11,741 nt of DNA from Paludibacteraceae bacterium (GTDB lineage: Bacteria > Bacteroidota > Bacteroidia > Bacteroidales > Paludibacteraceae): assembly GCA_947445425.1 (NCBI GenBank), contig CANFFA010000032.1:1-11741 (forward strand), read 5' to 3'. Below are positions 1 to 6,830 of this stretch, one piece after another. A model generated the notes under the pieces. It was not told where the DNA came from and made no database searches. It was given only the letters and a program-made list of their open reading frames with translations. Made by a program: the position numbers and the translations under genes. Each line of letters opens with the position of its first letter. Positions within the stretch are counted from its first letter, which is position 1.

Positions 1-1749
1 GGTCCAACTGGAGGTGCAAAAGATAAAACACCGCCAAGACTGATTAAATCAATACCTGTAAATGGTGCACTGAATTTCAAGAGTAAAAAAATACAAATTG
101 ACTTCGACGAACTTGTCACTATTGAAAAAGTTTCAGAGAATGTAATCATCTCTCCTCCACAAGTAAAGCCACCGGAGATAAAATCCTTTGGGAAAAGAGT
201 CAGTATTGAATTTGAAGAGGATTTAAAAGACAGTACCACCTATAGTATAAATTTTGGAAATGCAATTGCTGACGTTAACGAAAAAAACATTCTAAAAAAC
301 TTCCTATTTGCCTATTCGACGGGGAATGAAATTGACACCTTACAAATTTCTGGCACCGTTATCAATGCTGAAGATTTAAATCCAACTTCTGGGATTTATG
401 TAGGTGTATATCTAGAGACAAATGATTCTGTATTCTTCAAAAAACCATTTCTACGCATTGGAAAAACAGATAGCAAAGGTCATTTTTCTATCAATAATTT
501 AAAGAAAGGAAGCTACAAAGTTTATGCTTTGGGGGATACCAACCATGATTATTACTATCAACCTGGCGAAGGTTTGGCTTTATACGATTCATTGCTAATT
601 CCATCTTTTAAACGCGTAGAAATGCAAGATACTTTATGGAAAGATTCTACACACATTGACACCATTCAGAAATACATTGGGACAAAATTTGAGCCCAACA
701 ATATAGCACTGCGTTATTTCAAAGAAGCTAAAAAACGTCAGTATTTAGTAAAGTCAGAACGCAAAGAAGCCTTTAATTTCAGTTTGTATTTTAACACACC
801 TTTAAGCTCATTGCCAACAATTAAACCACTCAACTTTAATTGGGAAGGAAAATACTTAACACAAAGAAATAATACAAACGACAGTATCACGTATTGGATT
901 ACCGACTCATTGGTTTTTAAAACTGATACCTTAAAAATGACGGTAAACTATCTAAAATCTGATTCTTTATTCAAATTAGTATCTACCACAGACACTCTAA
1001 ATTTAATTTCACGTAAAGCCATGGCCAATGCGAAGTTAAAAATGAGCAAAAAAAATCAAACAAAACCAAGTAAAGTAATTTTAAAATCTACAGATAATTT
1101 ATCATCAAAATTTGACATTTATAACCCCATTATTCTTAAATTTGAAGCCCCATTGGCTGATATTGATATTTCAAAAATTCACTTAAAGCAAAAGGTAGAT
1201 TCTACCTTAAAACCAATTACTTTTAAGTGGCAGCAGTTAGATTCTACAAAGATGAATTATGCCATCGAACACAAATGGGAAGCCGAAACAACTTATGAAT
1301 TAAAAATTGATTCCGCTGCATTTACTAGCATCTATAACAAAACGAGTGCAAAAGACTCTAATCAGTTCAAGATAAAATCATTAGATGAGTATTCAAGTAT
1401 AAAAATCATAATTGCCAACTTTAATGAAAAAGCTATCATTCAAGTACTTGACACAAAAGATCAGCTAGTAGCATCCAAACCTGCTAAAGAAAAAGGAACC
1501 GTTATCGAGTATTTAAAACCCGGCGATTATTACATTCGACTGTTTATTGATCTTAATGGTAATGGCAAATGGGATACAGGCGAATTGGCGACTCACCGAC
1601 ATCCTGAGGAGGTTTTTTATTATCCTAAAAAGGTGTCTGTAAAGGCAAACTGGGAGTTTGAGGAGACTTGGGATTATTTGTCTACTCCTTTATTGAAACA
1701 AAAACCAGAAGCGATTCAAAAAGATGCTGCAAAAAAAGAACTGAATTAA
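1..1749 (+). CDS. Ig-like (Big_5) and carboxypeptidase-regulatory-like surface lipoprotein, 5' partial
   Basis: The reading frame is open from the first base, so the true start lies outside the window; 582 residues are visible. The visible N-terminus has the PTGGAKDKTPP motif that in Bacteroidota lipoproteins follows shortly after the lipobox cysteine, so probably only the signal peptide and a few residues are missing. Residues about 9-110 resemble a Big_5 bacterial Ig-like domain. Residues about 114-190 resemble a carboxypeptidase-regulatory-like beta sandwich. A long beta-rich middle follows, and a second regulatory-like module lies near 490-560. Acidic loops at residues 178-189 (DTNHDYYYQPGE) and 517-528 (DLNGNGKWDTGE) look like Ca-binding loops. 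The protein is probably anchored in the outer membrane or on the cell surface. No catalytic residues are recognisable and its substrate or partner is unknown. The family assignment is good; the role is inferred. Confidence 0.85.
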   Translation, partial: GPTGGAKDKTPPRLIKSIPVNGALNFKSKKIQIDFDELVTIEKVSENVIISPPQVKPPEIKSFGKRVSIEFEEDLKDSTTYSINFGNAIADVNEKNILKNFLFAYSTGNEIDTLQISGTVINAEDLNPTSGIYVGVYLETNDSVFFKKPFLRIGKTDSKGHFSINNLKKGSYKVYALGDTNHDYYYQPGEGLALYDSLLIPSFKRVEMQDTLWKDSTHIDTIQKYIGTKFEPNNIALRYFKEAKKRQYLVKSERKEAFNFSLYFNTPLSSLPTIKPLNFNWEGKYLTQRNNTNDSITYWITDSLVFKTDTLKMTVNYLKSDSLFKLVSTTDTLNLISRKAMANAKLKMSKKNQTKPSKVILKSTDNLSSKFDIYNPIILKFEAPLADIDISKIHLKQKVDSTLKPITFKWQQLDSTKMNYAIEHKWEAETTYELKIDSAAFTSIYNKTSAKDSNQFKIKSLDEYSSIKIIIANFNEKAIIQVLDTKDQLVASKPAKEKGTVIEYLKPGDYYIRLFIDLNGNGKWDTGELATHRHPEEVFYYPKKVSVKANWEFEETWDYLSTPLLKQKPEAIQKDAAKKELN

Positions 1750-1954
1750 GTAATTAAACAGATTCCAGTTATAATTATTATTTCTATGTGGTTTGATCTC
1801 ATATCCAAACAAACGACATAACCCCTAAATTTTAGATGCTTAAAGAGTTTTACTATTTTTAAAAAGTAACTAAATGGATCAGAAAAGTGCACACCTTCAA
1901 TTTCATGCTTTGTCAATATCTTATAAAAGCATCTGTATTTTTCGTCCAAAAAGA

Positions 1955-2560
1955 ATGAAATACCTTGTTGCACTACTCATTGCGCTGATGAGTAGTGCTG
2001 TTCATGCTGGAATTTTCACTGCTAAGAAACCTGTGATTGTAGAACCAGTAAAAGAGACAAAAGTAAGTGCCGCAGCCAAAAAGAAAGAAATCAAAAAAGC
2101 ACTTGTAATTGCTGAAGAAGGAAGTTTTAGTCCTTTCAAGGACCAGAAACCAGAATACCCTGGCGGAAAGGGAGCAATGAAACAGTTTATTGCCGAAAAT
2201 ATAAAATCTATCTATTCAGAAGATGATATTTATGGGACAGTGACTTGCAGCTTCGTTGTAAATTTAGATGGTTCAATTTCCAATTTCGAAACTGTAGAAA
2301 GTCTCGGTTTATACTTTGATGCTGAAGCCATTAGAATAATACAACTTTTCCCAAACTGGATCCCAGGAAAAAAAAATGGAATCCCAGTCAAAGCCTATCA
2401 ATCTGTAGAAATTTACTTTAAACGTCAAAAACAGCCAAAAGAAAATAAACGCTCAATCAAATCAGTGATAAAACCGATCTATAAAAATAGATTTGTTTCA
2501 AAGATTTCTAGTTATATAAAAAAACCAAGTCGACGAATGGAACTTGAAACGGCTGATTAA
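1955..2560 (+). CDS. Periplasmic TonB C-terminal domain protein
   Basis: The frame is open from an ATG at 1874, but the ATG at 1955 is preferred because it gives a classic signal peptide (MKYLVALLIALMSSAVHA, probable cleavage after residue 18) and the 27 upstream residues do not resemble a leader. The 201-residue product has a Lys-rich linker at 25-55 and a TonB_C-like domain at about 64-157: KPEYPGGKGAMKQFIAENI, then GTVTCSFVVNLDGSIS, then FPNWIPGKKNGIPV. Canonical TonB has an N-terminal membrane anchor and a Pro-rich spanner. Here the leader looks cleavable and the spanner is missing, so it is probably a soluble periplasmic TonB-like protein and not a working energy transducer. After the domain there is a strongly basic tail (157-201). 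It lies 47 bp before sufS with no promoter seen between, so co-transcription is likely. The 205-bp gap upstream contains no clear promoter; TATTTTTC at 1936 is only an imperfect -7 element. Confidence 0.8.
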   Translation: MKYLVALLIALMSSAVHAGIFTAKKPVIVEPVKETKVSAAAKKKEIKKALVIAEEGSFSPFKDQKPEYPGGKGAMKQFIAENIKSIYSEDDIYGTVTCSFVVNLDGSISNFETVESLGLYFDAEAIRIIQLFPNWIPGKKNGIPVKAYQSVEIYFKRQKQPKENKRSIKSVIKPIYKNRFVSKISSYIKKPSRRMELETAD

Positions 2561-2607
2561 AAAAGTAGAATTACCGAACAAAATAGGCCCAAAAGAGTTA
2601 GATTATT

Positions 2608-3831
2608 ATGGATAAACAACAAATAGAAAATATACGGAAAGATTTTCCAATTTTGGAAGAAAAAATCTACAACAAAGATTTGATTTACTTTGACAATGGT
2701 GCTACTACTCAAAAGCCACGTTGTGTAGTAGAAAAAATCGAACAAGCATATTATCATCTTAATGCCAATATACACAGGGGAGTACATTTTTTAAGTCAGA
2801 AGGCAACCGAAGCACATGAAGATGCCAGAACTACTGTAGCAGAGTTTTTACACGCTGCTAAAAGAGAGGAAATCATCTTCACCAGAGGTACAACTGAGGC
2901 GATCAACTTAGTAGCTTACTCCTTTGGGGAAGCATTTTGCAAAGCTGGAGACGAAATTATAGTTTCGGTATTGGAACATCACTCCAACATTGTCCCTTGG
3001 CAGATGCTATGTGAACGCAAGGGGATGAAGTTGCAAGTCATTCCAATGAATGAAAGTGGTGAGTTAAATGTAGAGGCCTACAAAGCTTTAATTAATGAGC
3101 ACACCAAACTAGTTTCGGTAGCACATGTTTCAAATGTCCTAGGCACTGTAAATCCTGTTGCTGAAATCATAAAAATTGCTCATCAATCAAATGTTCTCGT
3201 TCTCATTGATGGTGCTCAAGCGGTACCACACATTCCAGTAAATGTAGTAGAATTAGATGCTGATTTCTATGTATTTTCTGCACATAAAATTTACGGTCCT
3301 ACGGGAATAGGTGTATTATACGGAAAGGAAACTTGGCTGAACCAAATGCCACCTTACCAAGGTGGAGGTGAAATGATTGCTACGGTAAGTTTTGAGAAAA
3401 CAACCTACAATGAATTGCCATTCAAATTTGAAGCTGGAACACCAGACTATGTGGGTTCAACTGCTTTGGCAGAGGCATTGAGATATGTACAAAATATTGG
3501 CATAGAAAACATTGCAGCCTATGAGCATGAGCTAACTACTTACGCAACGCAAAGATTATTGGAAATTGAGGGAATGCGTATTATCGGTACGGCCAAAGAG
3601 AAAAGTGCAGTAATTTCCTTCTTGGTGGGAAATATACATCCCTACGACATTGGAATGTTGTTGGACAAACTAGGTATTGCAGTTCGTACTGGACACCATT
3701 GCGCACAACCTTTGATTGATTCCCTTGGAATACTTGGTACAGTTCGTGCTTCATTTGCATTTTACAATACCAAAGAAGAGATAGACATTTTCATTACTGC
3801 CCTTAAAAAGGTAGTGCAAATGCTCGAATAA
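2608..3831 (+). CDS. sufS: Cysteine desulfurase SufS (class V aminotransferase fold)
   Basis: This PLP enzyme removes sulfur from L-cysteine, giving alanine and an enzyme persulfide for Fe-S cluster assembly in the cytosol. Its 407 residues match the SufS length (406 in E. coli), and the key residues fall one position later than in E. coli: His124 that stacks on PLP (LEHHSN), Lys227 that forms the Schiff base (SAHKIYGP), catalytic Cys365 (RTGHHCAQP) and Arg380 that binds substrate (VRASFAFYN). YFDNGATTQKP at 27-37 and the NxHRGVH segment at 54-60 are also typical. The short loop around Cys365 marks it as a group II desulfurase (SufS) and not IscS/NifS. sufE follows 65 bp downstream on the same strand, as expected for an activator pair. 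sufB, sufC and sufD are not in the window. Confidence 0.97.
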   Translation: MDKQQIENIRKDFPILEEKIYNKDLIYFDNGATTQKPRCVVEKIEQAYYHLNANIHRGVHFLSQKATEAHEDARTTVAEFLHAAKREEIIFTRGTTEAINLVAYSFGEAFCKAGDEIIVSVLEHHSNIVPWQMLCERKGMKLQVIPMNESGELNVEAYKALINEHTKLVSVAHVSNVLGTVNPVAEIIKIAHQSNVLVLIDGAQAVPHIPVNVVELDADFYVFSAHKIYGPTGIGVLYGKETWLNQMPPYQGGGEMIATVSFEKTTYNELPFKFEAGTPDYVGSTALAEALRYVQNIGIENIAAYEHELTTYATQRLLEIEGMRIIGTAKEKSAVISFLVGNIHPYDIGMLLDKLGIAVRTGHHCAQPLIDSLGILGTVRASFAFYNTKEEIDIFITALKKVVQMLE

Positions 3832-3856
3832 TACAAATTCAACCCGTCGACTGGTG

Positions 3857-3888
3857 ACTCATTTACTTATCGACTCGTTTACTAAATA
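3857..3888 (+). repeat. Degenerate 8-bp tandem repeat in the sufS-sufE spacer
   Basis: ACT recurs every 8 bases at 3857, 3865, 3873 and 3881, giving about four degenerate octamers of which ACTCATTT and ACTCGTTT are the closest pair. An extra ACT at 3850 is 7 bases from the first. The array ends 8 bases before the sufE start codon. It may be a slippage-derived repeat or affect sufE translation; neither is shown by the sequence. It is short and degenerate enough that chance cannot be excluded. Confidence 0.4.
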
Positions 3889-3896
3889 AACTTAAC

Positions 3897-4325
3897 ATGA
3901 CTATCAACGCATTACAAGACAACATCATTGAGGAATTTGAACAGTTCGAAGACTGGATGGACAAATACTCTTTACTCATCGATTTGGGAAATTCTCTAGA
4001 ACCACTTGCCAATGAAGACAAAAAGCAGCAAAACATCATTGAAGGTTGCCAAAGTCGAGTTTGGTTACACGCCGAATTAAAAGACGGATTAGTAATTTAC
4101 CGTGGCGAAAGCGATGCCGTTTTGGTAAAAGGAATCGTTTCTTTACTTATACAAGTATTAACAGCTCATACGCCTGACGAAATCATTAACACCGAACTCT
4201 ATTTTATCGAGAAAATAGGATTAAGAGAACACCTCTCTCCTACCCGTTCAAATGGTTTATTGGCAATGGTGAAGCAGATGAAAATGTATGCTTTGGCCTA
4301 TAAAACAGTGACTGATAAACAATAG
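3897..4325 (+). CDS. sufE: SufE sulfur acceptor and activator of SufS
   Basis: SufE takes the persulfide sulfur from the SufS active-site cysteine and passes it to the SufBCD scaffold, stimulating desulfurase turnover. The product has 142 residues (E. coli SufE 138). The acceptor cysteine is Cys51 in IIEGCQSRVW, the same position as in E. coli. The N-terminal helix (FEDWMDKYSLLIDLGNSL), the GLVIYRGESDAVLVKGIVSLL strand-helix segment (cited in part: YRGESDAVLVKG) and the C-terminal SPTRSNGLLAMVKQM helix are all standard. The ATG start is preferred because it places Cys51 correctly and no earlier in-frame ATG fits. It follows sufS in the same direction and ends 12 bp before a strong terminator, so it is probably the last gene of its transcript. 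Confidence 0.96.
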   Translation: MTINALQDNIIEEFEQFEDWMDKYSLLIDLGNSLEPLANEDKKQQNIIEGCQSRVWLHAELKDGLVIYRGESDAVLVKGIVSLLIQVLTAHTPDEIINTELYFIEKIGLREHLSPTRSNGLLAMVKQMKMYALAYKTVTDKQ

Positions 4326-4337
4326 ATAATTGTGATA

Positions 4338-4385
4338 CACAAAAAATCCCCACTCCTATTCAATTAGGAGTGGGGATTTTTTGTG
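4338..4385. terminator. Bidirectional rho-independent terminator between sufE and lpxH
   Basis: A perfect 21-bp inverted repeat (4338-4358 and 4365-4385) encloses a 6-base loop TTCAAT. The GC-rich core is CCCCACTCCTA paired with TAGGAGTGGGG. An A6 run on the left and a T6 run on the right give a U-tract in both directions. It sits 12 bp past the sufE stop and 12 bp past the lpxH stop, so it should end both convergent transcripts. Confidence 0.95.
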
Positions 4386-4397
4386 ATTATAAGTGTA

Positions 4398-5135
4398 TTA
4401 ATCTACATACTCAAGGGTAAAATGCTCGCCATCAAAGACTCCGTAGGAGAATATTGAAACAAAATCACCTAGAATTACTACACGTTTTTTATCCTTTAAT
4501 TGTAAATCTAAGGGAATGTGTCTATGTCCAAAGATTAGAAAATCAACATCATTGCTTTCCAAATACTTCTTTGAAAAAACAACTAGACTTTCATTTTGCT
4601 CCCCTTGAAACTTATTTTCCAAGTGCTGAATTTTTAATCGGTTACTTTTTGACCATTTATACCCAAATTCCTGTCCCAATTGAGCAGGAACATAACGAAA
4701 CAACTTCTGCAAAAACTTATTGTGAAAAATCTTCCGTAGAATTCCAAAACCCCGTTTTTCGGCATGTAAACCATCACCATGGGCTAAAAAGAAACGCTTG
4801 TTCCCAATTTGAACAACTTCTTCTTTGGTATGTACAATCAGACCTATTTCATTTTCCAAGTAGCCAAAAGTCCAAATATCATGATTTCCAGTAAAGAAGT
4901 GTATTTCGATGCCAGCATCTGTTAGTTCAGCTAATTTACCCAAAAATCGCACAAAACCTTTGGGTACTACTGTACGATATTCATACCAAAAATCAAACAT
5001 ATCTCCCAGCAAATAAATAGCAGAAGCATCTGACTTTACACGATCTAACCAATCGACCAACTTTTTCTCGTGTGCACGAGGATCTTTCACCAAAAGCGAA
5101 CCCAAATGGGCATCGGAAATAAAATATGTCTTCAC
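4398..5135 (-). CDS. lpxH: UDP-2,3-diacylglucosamine diphosphatase (LpxH-type calcineurin-like phosphoesterase)
   Basis: This enzyme hydrolyses UDP-2,3-diacylglucosamine to lipid X and UMP, the fourth step of lipid A synthesis, at the cytoplasmic face of the inner membrane. Its 245 residues match the family. The metallophosphoesterase ligands are in order: Asp8 and His10 (SDAHLG), Asp45 (LLGDMFDFWYE), Asn84-His85-Asp86 (GNHD), His119 (AHGDG), and His204 and His206 (GHRH). GDMFDFW followed by YEYR is typical of LpxH-like proteins. The basic, aromatic insertion at about 128-165 corresponds to the acyl-chain lid region. The start codon is GTG; an in-frame stop lies three codons upstream and no ATG precedes the catalytic motif. 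It follows the DUF59 gene by 9 bp and so is probably translated from that transcript. Bacteroidota also have other LpxH-like phosphoesterases, so the exact substrate is inferred. Confidence 0.88.
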   Translation of the reverse strand: MKTYFISDAHLGSLLVKDPRAHEKKLVDWLDRVKSDASAIYLLGDMFDFWYEYRTVVPKGFVRFLGKLAELTDAGIEIHFFTGNHDIWTFGYLENEIGLIVHTKEEVVQIGNKRFFLAHGDGLHAEKRGFGILRKIFHNKFLQKLFRYVPAQLGQEFGYKWSKSNRLKIQHLENKFQGEQNESLVVFSKKYLESNDVDFLIFGHRHIPLDLQLKDKKRVVILGDFVSIFSYGVFDGEHFTLEYVD

Positions 5136-5144
5136 ACTTATCTA

Positions 5145-5459
5145 TTAAAGGAATCCTAACTCCAATTGAGCTTCTTCACTCATCATACTTTTGTCCCATG
5201 CTGGTTCAAAAACGATATTCACATTTACATCGGTGACACCTTCAACACTACCAACTTTCATTCGAAGATCTTCAACAATAAAATCAACAGCTGGGCAATT
5301 TGGAGCTGTCAAAGTCATATCAATATCAAGCTTACCATCTTCGGCCAAATCAATTTTATAGATCAATCCCAAATCATAAATATTCACAGGTATCTCTGGA
5401 TCGTATACCGTTTTTATCATGCGTACTATCTCTTCTTCTTTTTCTAAAAACTCATTCAT
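5145..5459 (-). CDS. SufT-like DUF59 (MIP18 family) Fe-S assembly protein
   Basis: This 104-residue protein is one MIP18/DUF59 domain, of the type usually annotated in Bacteroidota as SUF system Fe-S cluster assembly protein. Visible hallmarks are DPEIPVNIYDLGLIY (20-34) and TLTAPNCPAVDFI (49-61) with the conserved Cys55. The family helps mature Fe-S proteins and its relatives carry or deliver clusters; the exact step is not settled. It lacks the fused P-loop ATPase seen in Mrp/ApbC proteins. In many relatives this gene follows sufE on the same strand. Here it lies across the terminator on the opposite strand, as the first gene of a two-gene unit with lpxH. No TAnnTTTG promoter was found in the 134 bp upstream, so its promoter is unknown. 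Confidence 0.9.
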   Translation of the reverse strand: MNEFLEKEEEIVRMIKTVYDPEIPVNIYDLGLIYKIDLAEDGKLDIDMTLTAPNCPAVDFIVEDLRMKVGSVEGVTDVNVNIVFEPAWDKSMMSEEAQLELGFL

Positions 5460-5554
5460 AATCTATTCTTAAATTTAATTATCCTTTAAAATTAACTTTT
5501 AAAATGGTCTGTATAGAATACATTCCTATTTCAATCATCTAAACAAGCGAATTA

Positions 5555-5575
5555 GGCATTTTGTTGACGAATGCC
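5555..5575. other. Short hairpin between thioesterase and DUF59 genes
   Basis: GGCATT (5555-5560) and AATGCC (5570-5575) form a 6-bp stem with a 9-base loop, 18 bases past the thioesterase stop on the minus strand. No U-tract follows in that direction, so it would be a poor intrinsic terminator. It could equally be chance. The rest of the 5460-5593 spacer shows nothing I recognise. Confidence 0.25.
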
Positions 5576-5593
5576 CAACATTAAACAAACGAC

Positions 5594-5992
5594 CTACTGT
5601 TCTAGTGGAACCAACTCCTCCAACTGAGGATGTGAAGCCGCCAACTTACCATTTATTAAAACGACTGCTTCGACTTTAGCCTTGATACAAATTTTATTGT
5701 CTACCTTTCTAAAAATGGATTGATGAAAAACATATTTAATCCCTTCTTTTCTAACATAGAGTTTACAGATAAATTCATCTCCCGATTTAAGTGGCGTTTT
5801 GTAAGCAATATCAATGTGTGCCACTACTGCATCTACTCCTTGATGGTGTAACAATTCAAAACTAATGTTATTTTCCAACAAATACTCATGACGAGTATGT
5901 TCTAAATAGTTCTGATACACCGCATTATTTACTATACCTTGTAAATCACACTCGTAATCACGTACTTTAAATTCTAATGCATATATAAACAT
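5594..5992 (-). CDS. Acyl-CoA thioesterase, 4-hydroxybenzoyl-CoA thioesterase/YbgC-like hotdog family
   Basis: The 132-residue product is a single hotdog domain. The signature is at the N-terminus: VRDYECDLQGIVNNAVYQNY, in which Asp16 aligns with the catalytic aspartate of the 4HBT/YbgC group and the following GIVNNAVY matches the usual G-[IV]-V-x-[NH]-x-x-Y pattern. The central YKTPLKSGDEF and GIKYVFHQSIFR strands and the final PQLEEL segment also fit. These enzymes hydrolyse acyl-CoA thioesters in the cytosol, usually as tetramers; the substrate cannot be read from the sequence. It starts 19 bp after the O-methyltransferase stop with no promoter visible, so the two are probably co-transcribed. 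There is no membrane segment or signal peptide. Confidence 0.88.
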   Translation of the reverse strand: MFIYALEFKVRDYECDLQGIVNNAVYQNYLEHTRHEYLLENNISFELLHHQGVDAVVAHIDIAYKTPLKSGDEFICKLYVRKEGIKYVFHQSIFRKVDNKICIKAKVEAVVLINGKLAASHPQLEELVPLEQ

Positions 5993-6011
5993 AGGGTAGT
6001 AATTTTAATTA

Positions 6012-6638
6012 TTATTTCTTCCGAATCACCGTTAATCCATCCCGCAAAGGGAGCATTACTTTCTCAACACGAGAATCTGCTGCAATAAAATCATTAAAAC
6101 GCATGATCTCTATGGTTTGTTTATCGTTTGGATTTACTTGTTCCAAAACTTTTCCGTCCCACCAAGTATTGTCGGCTAGAATAAATCCACCAGGACGTAC
6201 TTTAGGTAAAACTGCTTCATAATAAGCCAGATATTCTCGCTTATCCGCATCAATAAAAACAAGATCAAAAACTTCATCAAGATTTTCAATCACTTTTAAC
6301 GCTTGACCAATGTGCAATTTTATCTTTTTACCATGCAAAACGCTTGCGAAATTTTGTAAAATAAAACTTTCCAATTCATCATCACACTCAATGGTATGTA
6401 ATACCCCATCTTCTGGCAATATCTCAGCCATACAAAGTGCTGAGTAACCGGTATAAGTCCCTAATTCAAGTATCCGTTCAGGCTGTATCATTTGACAAAA
6501 CATCGCCAATACTCGCCCCTGTAAATGCCCTGAAAGCATGCGCGGATTCAACATTCTAAGATGAGTCGCACGATTGATCTTTGCCAAATAATCTGGTTCC
6601 TGATCGGAATGGGCTAATATGTATTCTTCTTGGTTCAA
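6012..6638 (-). CDS. SAM-dependent O-methyltransferase, COMT-like (Methyltransf_3)
   Basis: The 208-residue protein has the catechol/caffeoyl-CoA O-methyltransferase fold. RMLSGHLQGRVL (33-44) precedes the SAM-binding motif ILELGTYTGYSAL (56-68). Glu84 in TIECDDE contacts the SAM ribose in this family. Asp130 in VFIDADKREY and Asp156-Asn157 in ILADNTWWDG are the expected divalent-metal ligands. Family members methylate catechol-like or other hydroxylated small molecules; the substrate here is unknown. The first usable start is TTG at 6638: there is no in-frame ATG before residue 29 and an in-frame TAA lies seven codons upstream. Homologues generally start with a few more residues before the EExxxAHS segment, so the N-terminus may be shortened. 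The stop made by the adjacent heptamer repeat lies just upstream. It probably shares the M16 peptidase transcript. Confidence 0.88.
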   Translation of the reverse strand: MNQEEYILAHSDQEPDYLAKINRATHLRMLNPRMLSGHLQGRVLAMFCQMIQPERILELGTYTGYSALCMAEILPEDGVLHTIECDDELESFILQNFASVLHGKKIKLHIGQALKVIENLDEVFDLVFIDADKREYLAYYEAVLPKVRPGGFILADNTWWDGKVLEQVNPNDKQTIEIMRFNDFIAADSRVEKVMLPLRDGLTVIRKK

Positions 6639-6644
6639 ACGATG

Positions 6645-6679
6645 AGTGATTAGTGTTTAACGTTTAGTGTTTAGTGTTT
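6645..6679 (+). repeat. Heptamer tandem array, left arm
   Basis: Five adjacent 7-base units follow the pattern AGTGWTT: one AGTGATT, then AGTGTTT, a variant AACGTTT, and two more AGTGTTT. The array ends 6 bp from the TTG start of the minus-strand methyltransferase gene. A related array in the opposite orientation lies at 6802-6829. Confidence 0.85.
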
Positions 6680-6789
6680 AGAAATTGTCAAGAAATAAAG
6701 TTTCCAATTGATATTTTTTTCTGCGTGAATTATTATATTATTGGTTCTTAAGTAACTATTATTTGGGAATCTTATTTATTGACTGATCC

Positions 6790-6829
6790 TTAGTGATTCA
6801 TAATCACTAATCACTAAACGTTAATCACT
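6790..6829 (-). repeat. Heptamer tandem array, right arm (inverted), with small palindrome
   Basis: Read on the minus strand from 6829, this holds AGTGATT, the same variant AACGTTT, and two AGTGATT units (6829-6802). It is therefore an inverted copy of the 6645-6679 array. Positions 6659-6680 and 6801-6822 are complementary over 22 bases with two mismatches. Next to it, TTAGTGATT (6790-6798) and AATCACTAA (6802-6810) form a perfect 9-bp palindrome around CAT. The arm directly adjoins the M16 peptidase stop codon at 6831. Confidence 0.85.
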
Positions 6830-6830
6830 A

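Noticed and set aside
1847..1872. Near-palindrome around TTTTTAAAAA after the lipoprotein gene, as a terminator
   Set aside because: The pairing needs several bulges, leaves no loop and has no GC core, so AT-richness alone can explain it.
1874..1954. Use of the ATG at 1874 for the TonB-domain gene
   Set aside because: It would bury a good signal peptide behind 27 residues that do not resemble any leader; the ATG at 1955 fits better.
4338..4385. The long inverted repeat as an insertion-sequence end or small RNA
   Set aside because: Its position equidistant from two convergent stop codons, the 6-base loop and the A6/T6 flanks are fully explained by a bidirectional terminator.
4454..4894. Plus-strand 146-codon open frame inside lpxH
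   Set aside because: It lies antisense to a gene with all catalytic motifs and its translation has no recognisable domain, so it is a shadow frame.
6645..6829. CRISPR array
   Set aside because: The units are contiguous 7-mers with no spacers of regular length and no cas genes nearby.
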